Assembly (NCBI GenBank): GCA_020438215.1
Contig: JAGQUX010000026.1
Location: forward strand, 1 to 33,598
Source: Armatimonadota bacterium
GTDB taxonomy: Bacteria > Armatimonadota > Fimbriimonadia > Fimbriimonadales > Fimbriimonadaceae
Reading direction: 5' to 3'
Length of the DNA stretch: 33,598 bases
Of this stretch, positions 1 to 7,595 are shown piece by piece; positions within the stretch are counted from its first letter, which is position 1, and every line of letters begins with the position of its first letter. The position numbers and the translations under genes are program-made. Below the pieces are notes generated by a model. The model was not told the DNA's origin. It worked only from the letters and a program-made list of their open reading frames with translations, and ran no database searches.

Positions 1-57
1 TATGTAGCCGGCCAGGGTCATGACAACGGCAATAATGATCCCAATAAAAGCAAACAT
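1..57 (-). CDS. MotA-like membrane protein, N-terminal fragment (partial)
   Basis: Reading leftwards from an ATG at 57, 19 codons run off the window edge and encode a hydrophobic helix ending in AGYI. A very short hydrophobic N-terminus with a Gly-Tyr just before the next loop resembles the first transmembrane helix of MotA/PomA flagellar stator proteins, which continue with a conserved Gly-Gly segment. The reading frame upstream has a stop about 11 codons before the ATG, so this ATG is the only likely start. No convincing Shine-Dalgarno is seen. The gene is divergent from mutL. The family call rests on 19 residues and could be another inner-membrane protein. Confidence 0.45.
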   Translation of the reverse strand, partial: MFAFIGIIIAVVMTLAGYI

Positions 58-182
58 ATCCGGTTCCGAAAAACTGATTTGAGGGGATCAGGCACACGCT
101 GGCCCAATTCCTCCTTCTTCATTGTCGGCGCACCTGGCAAAATTATGGAGACGTCTTTTAGATTTACAGACTAAAAAACCTC

Positions 183-1967
183 ATGGCTTCGACAGAGATT
201 CCGCGTACAGGAAAAATCCAACTCCTTGATAACGTCACGATCAACCAGATCGCGGCGGGGGAAGTTGTTGAGCGACCTGCCGCCGCCCTGAAAGAGCTTT
301 TAGAGAACTCCATTGATGCGGGAGCCAAGCGCATCACGATTGATTTGGAAGAAGCGGGGCGTGCTCTCATCCAAATACAAGATGATGGGATCGGCATGGA
401 ACCGGAAGAAGCCAAGATGTCGCTTCTCCGCCATGCCACCAGCAAAATCCACCGTGTGGAGGATTTGAGCGACATTCAGAGCTTCGGATTTCGCGGAGAA
501 GCACTTCCCTCTATCGCATCCGTATCCACCCTTGTCCTGACAACCGGCACGGAAGACGGACAACTCACCGAGATCATCGTCGAAGCGGGCAAAACGGTCA
601 GCGAAAAGAGCGTGGCAGGCCCCCGTGGCACAACCATCCGAGTCGAGAACCTTTTCCTCAACACCCCGGCACGGCTCAAATTTTTGAAAACGGACGCGAC
701 CGAACTTTCGGCGTGCGTAGAGGCAGTCTCCAAAGCCGCCATTGCGAACCCGCAGATTGCGTTCACTCTTCGCCACCACAACTCGGTGCTCGTCCAAACT
801 TCGGGGCAAGACAATCTGGAAACCGCCGTCGCCGAAATCTGGGGAAGAGAAGTTGCTCGCGCCCTTGTCCCGATTGATCTTTTCAACGGTACGGCGCGCG
901 TGACCGGGCTTGTTTCTCCGCCGCACTTCACAAAGCCCACTCGGTCCATGCAGTGGTTCTTTGTCAATGGCCGCCCGGTGAAGAATCGCACTCTCATTGC
1001 CGCCGTAGACCAAGCGTATCGCTCCCTCACTCCCGAACGCAGGTACCCGGTTGGAGTAATCCTCGTGGATATTGCCCCCGAGCGCGTGGATGTGAACGTC
1101 AGCCCCACGAAGAGCGAAGTCAAATTTCACCAAGAGGGCGCGGTCTTTGATGCCGTTCGGCGCGGTATTAAGGAAGGAATCCTCGCCGGCGGAATGGTGC
1201 CGACATTTGATCAAGTGGCGGCGGCGAATGAAGCTTTGTTGGAACACCGCCAGGTGTCTTTGATGCCAGGAATTTCTGCTGGTCCAATTGCTGGTTCCGG
1301 GCTCGCAGGTATCCCAACCGATCAACCGATCTCACCCTTGGGCGCATCAACTGAGCCACAACTAGAGCAGTCTCCCAAAGAGAAGTTCCTTGATGGATTG
1401 CGAGTGCTGGGTTCGATAGACAAGACTTTTATCATCGCCGAGAACCGGACGAACCTTCTCGTGATTGATCAGCACGTCGCCCATGAGCGAATCCTGTACG
1501 AAATGCTCTGCCGAACCCGGGGCAGTACCGCGATTGAATCTCAACCACTCCTGACCCCCGAAACGGTCACTGTCGATAAACGAGTGGCGAGTGTGCTTTC
1601 TGAGCGTTTGGATGATCTCCGCGACATCGGCTTTGATATGGAGCCGTTTGGAGCGGACAGCTTCCTTTTGCGGGCAGTTCCGGCTCTTGGCCGTCGCCGC
1701 ACTCCGCGCGAGGTCTTACAAGACCTGATCGACGAAATCACCGATGGCTCCGCTAGTAGCTCGCTGATCCCCACCCGCGACGAGGTGTACATCATGTGCA
1801 GTTGCAAGATGGCGATCAAAGCTGGGGATCAGCTTGGGCACGCAGAGATGGAAAAGCTCCTGCTTGATCTGGCGGAATCGGAAAATCCCTACCTCTGCCC
1901 ACATGGACGCCCCATCACCATTGTCCTCCCCAAAAACGACCTCCTCCGGCGGTTCCACCGCGCATGA
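183..1967 (+). CDS. mutL: DNA mismatch repair endonuclease MutL
   Basis: 594 residues, normal MutL length. The N-terminal GHKL ATPase (about residues 13-215) shows the family signatures NQIAAGEVVERP, ENSIDAGA, DDGIGM and GFRGEAL. A transducer domain follows (to about 340, with FVNGRPV and VDVNVSPTKSEVKF), then a linker and the C-terminal dimerisation/endonuclease domain (about 395-594). The metal-dependent nicking motif is present as DQHVAHERILYE (D429 onward), with the ACR-like CSCKMAIKAGD and CPHGRP (C572). This is therefore the nicking type of MutL found in bacteria lacking MutH, expected to act with MutS, which is not in the window. Its stop overlaps the ruvC start as ATGA, implying translational coupling. 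No Shine-Dalgarno precedes the ATG. Confidence 0.97.
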   Translation: MASTEIPRTGKIQLLDNVTINQIAAGEVVERPAAALKELLENSIDAGAKRITIDLEEAGRALIQIQDDGIGMEPEEAKMSLLRHATSKIHRVEDLSDIQSFGFRGEALPSIASVSTLVLTTGTEDGQLTEIIVEAGKTVSEKSVAGPRGTTIRVENLFLNTPARLKFLKTDATELSACVEAVSKAAIANPQIAFTLRHHNSVLVQTSGQDNLETAVAEIWGREVARALVPIDLFNGTARVTGLVSPPHFTKPTRSMQWFFVNGRPVKNRTLIAAVDQAYRSLTPERRYPVGVILVDIAPERVDVNVSPTKSEVKFHQEGAVFDAVRRGIKEGILAGGMVPTFDQVAAANEALLEHRQVSLMPGISAGPIAGSGLAGIPTDQPISPLGASTEPQLEQSPKEKFLDGLRVLGSIDKTFIIAENRTNLLVIDQHVAHERILYEMLCRTRGSTAIESQPLLTPETVTVDKRVASVLSERLDDLRDIGFDMEPFGADSFLLRAVPALGRRRTPREVLQDLIDEITDGSASSSLIPTRDEVYIMCSCKMAIKAGDQLGHAEMEKLLLDLAESENPYLCPHGRPITIVLPKNDLLRRFHRA

Positions 1968-2446
1968 TTGTTATCGGTTTTGATCCAGGACTTGAGCGCG
2001 TCGGTTTTGGTGTTCTTCGCAAAGTAGGTAGCCAGATCACTTGCCTCGAACACGGATTGATCAAAACTCCGGCTGGCCCCCTTGGCCCGCGCCTTAAGCA
2101 AATCCATGAAGAGGTCGATGCCCTGATTACTAAGCACCAGCCGCAATCCATCGCCGTGGAGAAGCTGTTTTTCACTAAAAACCAAACATCGGCGATGGAT
2201 GTTGCCAAAGCCTTGGGGTGTGTTCTGCTTGCGGTGGAAGAACACGGTTTGGGGTCAGAAGAATATTCCCCGCCGCAAGTCAAGCAGAGCGTTGTCGGGA
2301 ACGGTGCCGCGGATAAGAAGCAAGTGCAGTTTATGGTGACGAAGCTCTTAGGGCTGAAGGAGACGCCTAAACCGGATGATGTCGCCGACGCCCTTGCCAT
2401 CGCCATCACCCACCTGATGCGGAGCGGCCCCGCCAAACTCAGATAG
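1964..2446 (+). CDS. ruvC: Crossover junction endodeoxyribonuclease RuvC
   Basis: 160 residues, typical for RuvC, the dimeric Holliday-junction resolvase. The four acidic catalytic residues expected from E. coli RuvC are visible: D7 in GFDPG, E66 in IAVEKLFF, and D139 and D142 in DDVADALAIAITH. The start is an ATG inside the mutL stop (ATGA), so the pair is probably one operon. ruvA and ruvB, common partners elsewhere, are not in the window. The 3' end overlaps the convergent dprA gene by 8 nt. Confidence 0.96.
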   Translation: MIVIGFDPGLERVGFGVLRKVGSQITCLEHGLIKTPAGPLGPRLKQIHEEVDALITKHQPQSIAVEKLFFTKNQTSAMDVAKALGCVLLAVEEHGLGSEEYSPPQVKQSVVGNGAADKKQVQFMVTKLLGLKETPKPDDVADALAIAITHLMRSGPAKLR

Positions 2447-3386
2447 TCCCCAAACCGTAATCTAAAACAGTTTCCCGAACCCGGGCAAACCCAAAAAGCT
2501 CAGGCTGGGCAACCGGAGATGGCATCGACAAGGCATTGACAATTGCGTCCGAATCGGCAAAGCCGGGACGTACCAGCGGGCTAGCCCCTAGGCCGATCAA
2601 TGCTCGAGCAGCATCATCGCCCCAATCCGCCACTGTCACCCCGCAAAGGTGACGCCGCATTGCATCTACCGCCCCCGCCCACGAACCGCCACGCTGTAAT
2701 CGTGCCGCCACAACCAGCGTCCTGTCTGACATGGCGTAAATCAATGCGTTGCGCTCCATTGCATTGGCAGTCGAGAAATCAGCAGAAGGCGGGCATACCG
2801 ACCAGTAAGTAACGCCCGCGTGCCTACGAACCAAATTGACCCCATAAGGCAGAATTACTGCAACACGCCCATCGCCACCCGAATCCACGGCTCCATAAAT
2901 CGAAGCAGAATCTGCCCCAACTGCGCCACCCGTTACCAAAACGCGCCCTGCCGACAAAATAGCGGAGCCGGCCCGCTGAGCCAGGCGAAACTGCCCGTCT
3001 GACAAGTTACGCGACCCCACGACCCCCCAAGCAGGCATCGGAGCAACGGGCGAGCCAACCTGCCAAAAGACGGGCGGTGCGCCCGCCCCCAGCGTGTCCA
3101 GCCAGGATTGGGGATAGGAATCGTCCAAAACCGTTAGCGCTCGACCAGCCTCAACGATATCAAGGCACTGCAATAAGAAATCTAAATCACGGCACCGATC
3201 TGCCTCATCATAAAAGCCGCCTGAGCGTAGGACATCACTCACGCAGGAAAGGCCAGCCCAATCCTTTCGCAAAGTAGACAAAACCCTGGGCCAGTGACGC
3301 CGCGACAAACAGCTGGTACCGCCATTGCCACGCAGATAAAGGGCGCACAAAACCGCCGATATTGCTGTGATCTCTCCCCGATTCAC
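2439..3386 (-). CDS. dprA: DprA/Smf-like DNA processing protein (divergent SLOG domain)
   Basis: 315 residues. About 95 N-terminal residues resemble the helical DprA N-domain, followed by the DDSYPQSWLDTL and PPVFWQVGS segment that precedes the Rossmann (SLOG) fold in DprA. The fold reads WGVVGSRNLSDGQF, then VTGGAVGADSASIYGA, VAVILPYGVN and NALIYAMSDRTLVVAA, corresponding to DprA's IVGSR, SGxAxGID, VLxxGxD and RNRIIAxLSD signatures. DprA loads RecA on incoming ssDNA during natural transformation. This copy is divergent: the usual GIDxxAH is GADSAS, and the C-terminal winged-helix-like domain is short or absent. The start is GTG; an ATG 2 nt upstream is followed at once by a stop. It converges with ruvC and diverges from the mannosidase gene. 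Confidence 0.75.
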   Translation of the reverse strand: MNRGEITAISAVLCALYLRGNGGTSCLSRRHWPRVLSTLRKDWAGLSCVSDVLRSGGFYDEADRCRDLDFLLQCLDIVEAGRALTVLDDSYPQSWLDTLGAGAPPVFWQVGSPVAPMPAWGVVGSRNLSDGQFRLAQRAGSAILSAGRVLVTGGAVGADSASIYGAVDSGGDGRVAVILPYGVNLVRRHAGVTYWSVCPPSADFSTANAMERNALIYAMSDRTLVVAARLQRGGSWAGAVDAMRRHLCGVTVADWGDDAARALIGLGASPLVRPGFADSDAIVNALSMPSPVAQPELFGFARVRETVLDYGLGTI

Positions 3387-3392
3387 ATCCTT

Positions 3393-3400
3393 ATCTTACC
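3393..3400 (-). promoter_or_regulatory. Putative -10 box of dprA (GGTAAGAT), leaderless geometry
   Basis: On the minus strand GGTAAGAT is followed by six nucleotides (aaggat) and the GTG start of dprA. With a -10 hexamer TAAGAT, transcription would begin at or next to the start codon. No clear -35 is visible. The identical octamer precedes the lipoprotein gene near 28093-28100 with the same geometry. Confidence 0.45.
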
Positions 3401-3403
3401 CCT

Positions 3404-3411
3404 GGTAGACT
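3404..3411 (+). promoter_or_regulatory. Putative extended -10 box of the mannosidase gene (TGGTAGACT)
   Basis: TGG-TAGACT has the TGn extended -10 form and lies 25 nt before the ATG at 3437. It is only 3 nt from the oppositely oriented dprA -10 box, so RNA polymerase binding at the two sites should be mutually exclusive. Confidence 0.4.
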
Positions 3412-3436
3412 CGCCTCTTCATTTCAGGTTCCCCTT

Positions 3437-6400
3437 ATGTACAAGCACTCGCGCATCACCAACGACCGCATTCGCCGATTCATCGAATTTGAACTCCGAG
3501 AAACCATTGTTGACAAAATCAGTGCTGTCGAAGCGGAGCTTTTGATCAGCGACGAACCGAGCGAAGCCGCCGCACGCAAAAGCAAAAACTGGAAGAAAGT
3601 CCAGCCCGGCGACAAGTGGGGGCCATCGTATCAGTTTGGTTGGTACCGCGTACAAGGCAAAGTGCCAACCGCTGAACCCGGCTTTTCCGTCGCCCTGATG
3701 TACGGCAAAACTGAATTCGCGTGGCAAGGCTGGTGGGGACCAGATATGGTCGAAGCGACCATTTTTGAAGACGGTTCTCCCATCGCCGCGTTGGATTTTG
3801 CCCACCCGTATTACCGCCTCGATGCCAACCGCAAATCCATCGACTTTCTTCTTCAAACCTACGCGCGAAACAAAGAAACCACCGTCGATCGGCCCGAGCA
3901 ACCCCGCACCCCTGAACCGGAAGATTTCAAAGGATTTTGGTTCTGCCGACTGGATGAAGAAAAACTTCAACTCTTCTTTGATTGCGAGTTTGCCTTTGAT
4001 CTGATGAAAGCGCACGAGGAGGACGATGCCATCTTCGTTTACATTCAGCGCGCACTCAACGAAGTCTGCAACACCTATGATGCCGACAATCGCAAAACCT
4101 GGGCGAAGTGCCGCAAGATCATTCAGTCCACGCTAGGAGAACTGAACAGCGAGCTTCATCATACGATCACGCCAGTGGGACACGCCCACCTGGATACGGC
4201 GTGGCTCTGGCCACTCAGCGTGACTCACCTCAAGATGGCCCATACCAGTGCCGCTCAACTCGAGCTGATGGATCGGTATCCCGAGCACGTTTTTGCTCAT
4301 AGCCAAGCCAGCCAATACGACTGGATCGAGCGCGAGCATCCAGAACTATTCAAGCGCATCCAGCGGCAAGTCAAGCGCGGGCAGTGGGAAGTCGTCGGAT
4401 CCATGTGGGTAGAAGCTGACTGTAACCTCACCGGGGCAGAATCTCTGATCCGGCAATTCTTGTACGGCAAACGGTACTTCCGCCAAAAATTCGGCGTGGA
4501 AACTGTGGATATGTGGCTCCCCGATGTCTTCGGATATTGCGCGGCGTTGCCACAGATTCTTGAGAAGTTCAGCATCAACCACTTTTTGACGCAGAAGATG
4601 AGCTGGAACTCGACCAACAAAATCCCCCATAACACCTTTTGGTGGCAAGGGATTGATGGCACTCGGGTTTGGGCGCACTTCCCTCCAGCGGACACGTACG
4701 TTCATTCCTGCGCACCAAGCGACATCATCAAAAGCGTCAAGAACCACCGCGACAAAGCACGCTCCGACCGGTCGCTCCTTCTCTTTGGATTTGGAGATGG
4801 CGGCGGCGGCCCAACCGAATGGCACCTCGAACGATTGCGACGGGCGCGCACGGCTCCCGGAATGCCGGAACTAGAAAAGAAAGAAACGGCCAAGAGCTTC
4901 TTTGAACGAGCCAGAGAAGAATCCCGCGACCTGATGACCTGGCGAGGCGAACTGTATCTAGAATTCCACCGGGGCACCTACACCAGCCAGGCAAAAAACA
5001 AGCGGTTCAACCGCCAATGTGAGTTTCTGCTTCGCGATGCCGAATACCTTAACGTATTCCGCGATGATTACGCCAAGGTGTACCCCCAAGCAGAACTGGA
5101 AGACGCATGGAAGCTCGTTCTCCTCAACCAGTTCCACGACATCATTCCCGGCTCATCGGTGCGGGAAGTGTACGAGGATAGCGACAAAGACTACGCTGAA
5201 GTCATTTCCATTGCCGATAAGCACATCGAATCGGCGATGAAGCGCATCTCCAGCCAGATGACCTTGCCCGAGCCGGACAAATCCGAAAAATCGTACGAGC
5301 CGCTGGCGATCTTCCACCACTCTGATGTAGCGAGCGAAGTCAAGATGCCTTGGTCTGGCAAGAAAGTGCCGACCAGCCTGAAATGCGGAGACGAATCTCT
5401 CCCTGTTCAGCTCGTTGAAGAGGGCGGTGAGAAGTCGCTAATCTTTGAAACGCCAAACAACGCCATGCGATCCGTCGCCGTGGCGAGCCTCAGCGACGAA
5501 GAACCGCTCGACACAACCCGACTCAAAGTTGCGGCGCGACGCATGGAAAACGATGAGTTCGTCGTCAAATTCGACGCAAACGGAAACATCACCTCTATCC
5601 AAACGCTAGACGATGATCCAACCGAGTTCATCGAAGCAGGCAAGCTCGCCAATCTCTTCCAAATCATGGATGACAAGCCCAACTTCTGGGATGCATGGGA
5701 TACCGAGCTATTCGCCCAAGAAACCATCCAAGATTTGGTGAAAAGCGAATCCTTCGAGGTTGTAGAAAAAGGGCCGGTGCGCGTTGCCGTTGAACTCGTC
5801 AAAAAGTTTGGCAAGAGCACCATCCGCCAGCGGATTAGCCTTGGCCCGACGCCGGGTATCCGATTCGATACCGAAGTGGATTGGCAAGAAGACCACAAGT
5901 TCCTGAAAGTGGCATTCCCGCTGAACGTGAACTCCGATCGCGCTACCTACGAAATCCAATACGGGCACGTCGAACGCCCGACCCACCGCAACACGAGTTG
6001 GGATCAAGCTCGGTTCGAAGTGTGCGCCCAAAAGTGGGCCGACCTCAGCGAAGGTGGACACGGCGTCGCTCTGATCAACACCGGGAAGTACGGTTACGAT
6101 TGCCACGAAAATGTCTTGCGGCTTTCGCTTCTCCGCGCTCCCAAAGCTCCAGATCCAATCTGCGACCGAGGCGTTCACAAGTTCAGCTATGTCCTACTTC
6201 CGCACTTCGATCAAGTGCAGCACAGCATGGTCATCCAATCAGCGTATGCGATCAATGCTGAGCCGCGAGTGTGCACAGCATCGCCAAAAGCTGGCGATGT
6301 GATGGAAGTTCCGCCCTATGTGGATGTAGACACGCGCAGCATCACCATCGAATGTGTGAAAAAAGCGGAGGACAGTAACCGCCGTGTTGTGCGTATGTAT

Positions 6401-6571
6401 GAATGTCTGAACACGCGCGGGATGGCAACGCTCTCATCGGCAATGCCGATCAAGCGGGCGTGGATCACTGATCTTGAAGAGAATGTGATCTCCGAAGCGG
6501 AAGTGGTCGATGGAATGGTGACATTTGGCTTCACGCCGTTTGAAATCATCACGATGAAGCTGGAAATGTGA
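3437..6571 (+). CDS. Alpha-mannosidase, glycoside hydrolase family 38 (cytosolic type)
   Basis: 1044 residues, the size of the MAN2C1/Ams1 subgroup of GH38, with no signal peptide, so probably cytoplasmic. A long N-terminal region is followed by the zinc-dependent catalytic domain: GHAHLDTAWLW with zinc ligands H251 and D253, WLPDVFGY with nucleophile and zinc ligand D363, and NQFHDIIPGSS with ligand H567. The C-terminal half (about 640-1044) has the mannosidase beta-sandwich pattern. The enzyme removes non-reducing alpha-mannose residues from oligosaccharides, probably in glycan salvage; no transporter or other glycosidase is beside it. The divergent promoter region shared with dprA is only 50 nt. 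A 102-aa gene follows after 46 nt and may be co-transcribed. Confidence 0.93.
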   Translation: MYKHSRITNDRIRRFIEFELRETIVDKISAVEAELLISDEPSEAAARKSKNWKKVQPGDKWGPSYQFGWYRVQGKVPTAEPGFSVALMYGKTEFAWQGWWGPDMVEATIFEDGSPIAALDFAHPYYRLDANRKSIDFLLQTYARNKETTVDRPEQPRTPEPEDFKGFWFCRLDEEKLQLFFDCEFAFDLMKAHEEDDAIFVYIQRALNEVCNTYDADNRKTWAKCRKIIQSTLGELNSELHHTITPVGHAHLDTAWLWPLSVTHLKMAHTSAAQLELMDRYPEHVFAHSQASQYDWIEREHPELFKRIQRQVKRGQWEVVGSMWVEADCNLTGAESLIRQFLYGKRYFRQKFGVETVDMWLPDVFGYCAALPQILEKFSINHFLTQKMSWNSTNKIPHNTFWWQGIDGTRVWAHFPPADTYVHSCAPSDIIKSVKNHRDKARSDRSLLLFGFGDGGGGPTEWHLERLRRARTAPGMPELEKKETAKSFFERAREESRDLMTWRGELYLEFHRGTYTSQAKNKRFNRQCEFLLRDAEYLNVFRDDYAKVYPQAELEDAWKLVLLNQFHDIIPGSSVREVYEDSDKDYAEVISIADKHIESAMKRISSQMTLPEPDKSEKSYEPLAIFHHSDVASEVKMPWSGKKVPTSLKCGDESLPVQLVEEGGEKSLIFETPNNAMRSVAVASLSDEEPLDTTRLKVAARRMENDEFVVKFDANGNITSIQTLDDDPTEFIEAGKLANLFQIMDDKPNFWDAWDTELFAQETIQDLVKSESFEVVEKGPVRVAVELVKKFGKSTIRQRISLGPTPGIRFDTEVDWQEDHKFLKVAFPLNVNSDRATYEIQYGHVERPTHRNTSWDQARFEVCAQKWADLSEGGHGVALINTGKYGYDCHENVLRLSLLRAPKAPDPICDRGVHKFSYVLLPHFDQVQHSMVIQSAYAINAEPRVCTASPKAGDVMEVPPYVDVDTRSITIECVKKAEDSNRRVVRMYECLNTRGMATLSSAMPIKRAWITDLEENVISEAEVVDGMVTFGFTPFEIITMKLEM

Positions 6572-6617
6572 CAATTCGGCCCCATCTCAGGCAAGAAACA
6601 AGGAAAATAGAAGCACT

Positions 6618-6926
6618 ATGAGCGAGAACATGGAGAAATTCCGTCACCTGGACGGGAACAACGCCGTGATTGAAAAGGAGTTCATCCATATCACTTTTCA
6701 GCACGGCGACCCGAATGAAGTCGGAGTCAATGGGTGCCGCATTGAGGACATTCTGGATATCGTAACGGACAAGATTCTGGATTTCCAGGGACGGGATCTC
6801 AATTGCCCGGAAAACGCGACCGCTCTATATCACCTTGATCTTGCCCGTGAAGCGTTGATACTCCGACGGCGACGGCGTGAGCAACAGGGTGTGATCGGCA
6901 CCCGCTCAAAGCACAAAAGCGAGTAA
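6618..6926 (+). CDS. Small protein of a phage-type family (possible Acb2/Tad1-like hairpin domain)
   Basis: 102 residues, charged, no membrane segment. The core contains ITFQHGDPNEVGVNGCRIED (residues 25-44), a helix with DIVTDKILDFQG, a CPENATALYHLDLAREAL segment and an Arg-rich end RRRRREQQGVIGT. From memory this order (FQ-G...EVGVNG..nEd, DRL..FQ.G, C.eNA.AL..L..A...L..Rt..R..rGV.GT) is the hallmark of a very common small phage protein family, often labelled hypothetical or wrongly as ABC transporter ATPase, and recently grouped with Acb2/Tad1 hairpin proteins that sequester cyclic-nucleotide immune signals. I infer the relation; I could not run a profile search. It follows the mannosidase gene and its stop directly abuts the stop of the response regulator. 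No other phage genes are near. Confidence 0.7.
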   Translation: MSENMEKFRHLDGNNAVIEKEFIHITFQHGDPNEVGVNGCRIEDILDIVTDKILDFQGRDLNCPENATALYHLDLAREALILRRRRREQQGVIGTRSKHKSE

Positions 6927-7595
6927 TCAGCCTACGAACTTGTAACCCACGCCCCGCACGGTCACGAGTCGTGTGGGGTTGCTGGGGTCTTCTTCAATGC
7001 GCTCCCGAATCCAGCGCACATGCACATCCACTGTTCGCGCAGAGACAAACGCATCCTGCCCCCAAACCCGGTCGAGCAACGCTTCGCGAGCGAACACCTG
7101 CCCGCGGTTCTTCGCCATAAAGTGAAGCAGAGCATATTCCTTCGGCGAAAGCTGAATCTCCTTCTCATCCAGCCACGCTTCGTGCGACTTGGGATCAATT
7201 TTCAAATTGCCCGTTTCAATGAGTTCGTTAGGAATTTCGCCGGTAAAGCGTCGCAAGACGGATTTCACGCGAGCAGCCAGTTCGGCGAGGCTAAACGGCT
7301 TGGTGACATAGTCATCACCTAGCTCAAGACCCTGAAGGCGGTCTTCCTCCGCAGACTTCGCGGTCATGAAAATAATCGGGACTTGGCTCTCGCGGCGGAT
7401 CGCTTGGGCAAGCTCCATCCCGCTTCGCTGAGGCAACATCACGTCAAGCAAAAGGAGATCGGGCTTGACGAGGCGATACAGGCGCATCGCTTCTTCGGCA
7501 GACCCGGCAGTGAAGACCGAATAGCCTTCACGCCGGAGTTTGCGTTCAACAGTTTCTAAAATTGTAGGTTCGTCGTCAACAACTAATATTTTCAT
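6927..7595 (-). CDS. OmpR/PhoB-family response regulator
   Basis: 222 residues. The receiver domain (1-115) has the acidic pair D7/D8, phosphoacceptor D51 in LLLLDVMLP, T78 in FMTAKS and K99 in DYVTKPFS. The C-terminal winged-helix DNA-binding domain (about 128-222) has LSPKEYALLHFMAKN, the DRVWG segment, a RTVDVHVRWIR recognition helix and the terminal VRGVGYKF hairpin. It is expected to dimerise when phosphorylated and bind promoter DNA. No histidine kinase is adjacent, so it is an orphan within this window. Its ATG overlaps the stop of the upstream gene as ATGA, so the two are probably translated together. Confidence 0.95.
   Translation of the reverse strand: MKILVVDDEPTILETVERKLRREGYSVFTAGSAEEAMRLYRLVKPDLLLLDVMLPQRSGMELAQAIRRESQVPIIFMTAKSAEEDRLQGLELGDDYVTKPFSLAELAARVKSVLRRFTGEIPNELIETGNLKIDPKSHEAWLDEKEIQLSPKEYALLHFMAKNRGQVFAREALLDRVWGQDAFVSARTVDVHVRWIRERIEEDPSNPTRLVTVRGVGYKFVG

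Noticed and set aside
300-1325. 341-aa open frame on the minus strand
   Set aside because: It lies wholly inside mutL, which has clear motifs on the plus strand; the antisense protein has no recognisable domain.
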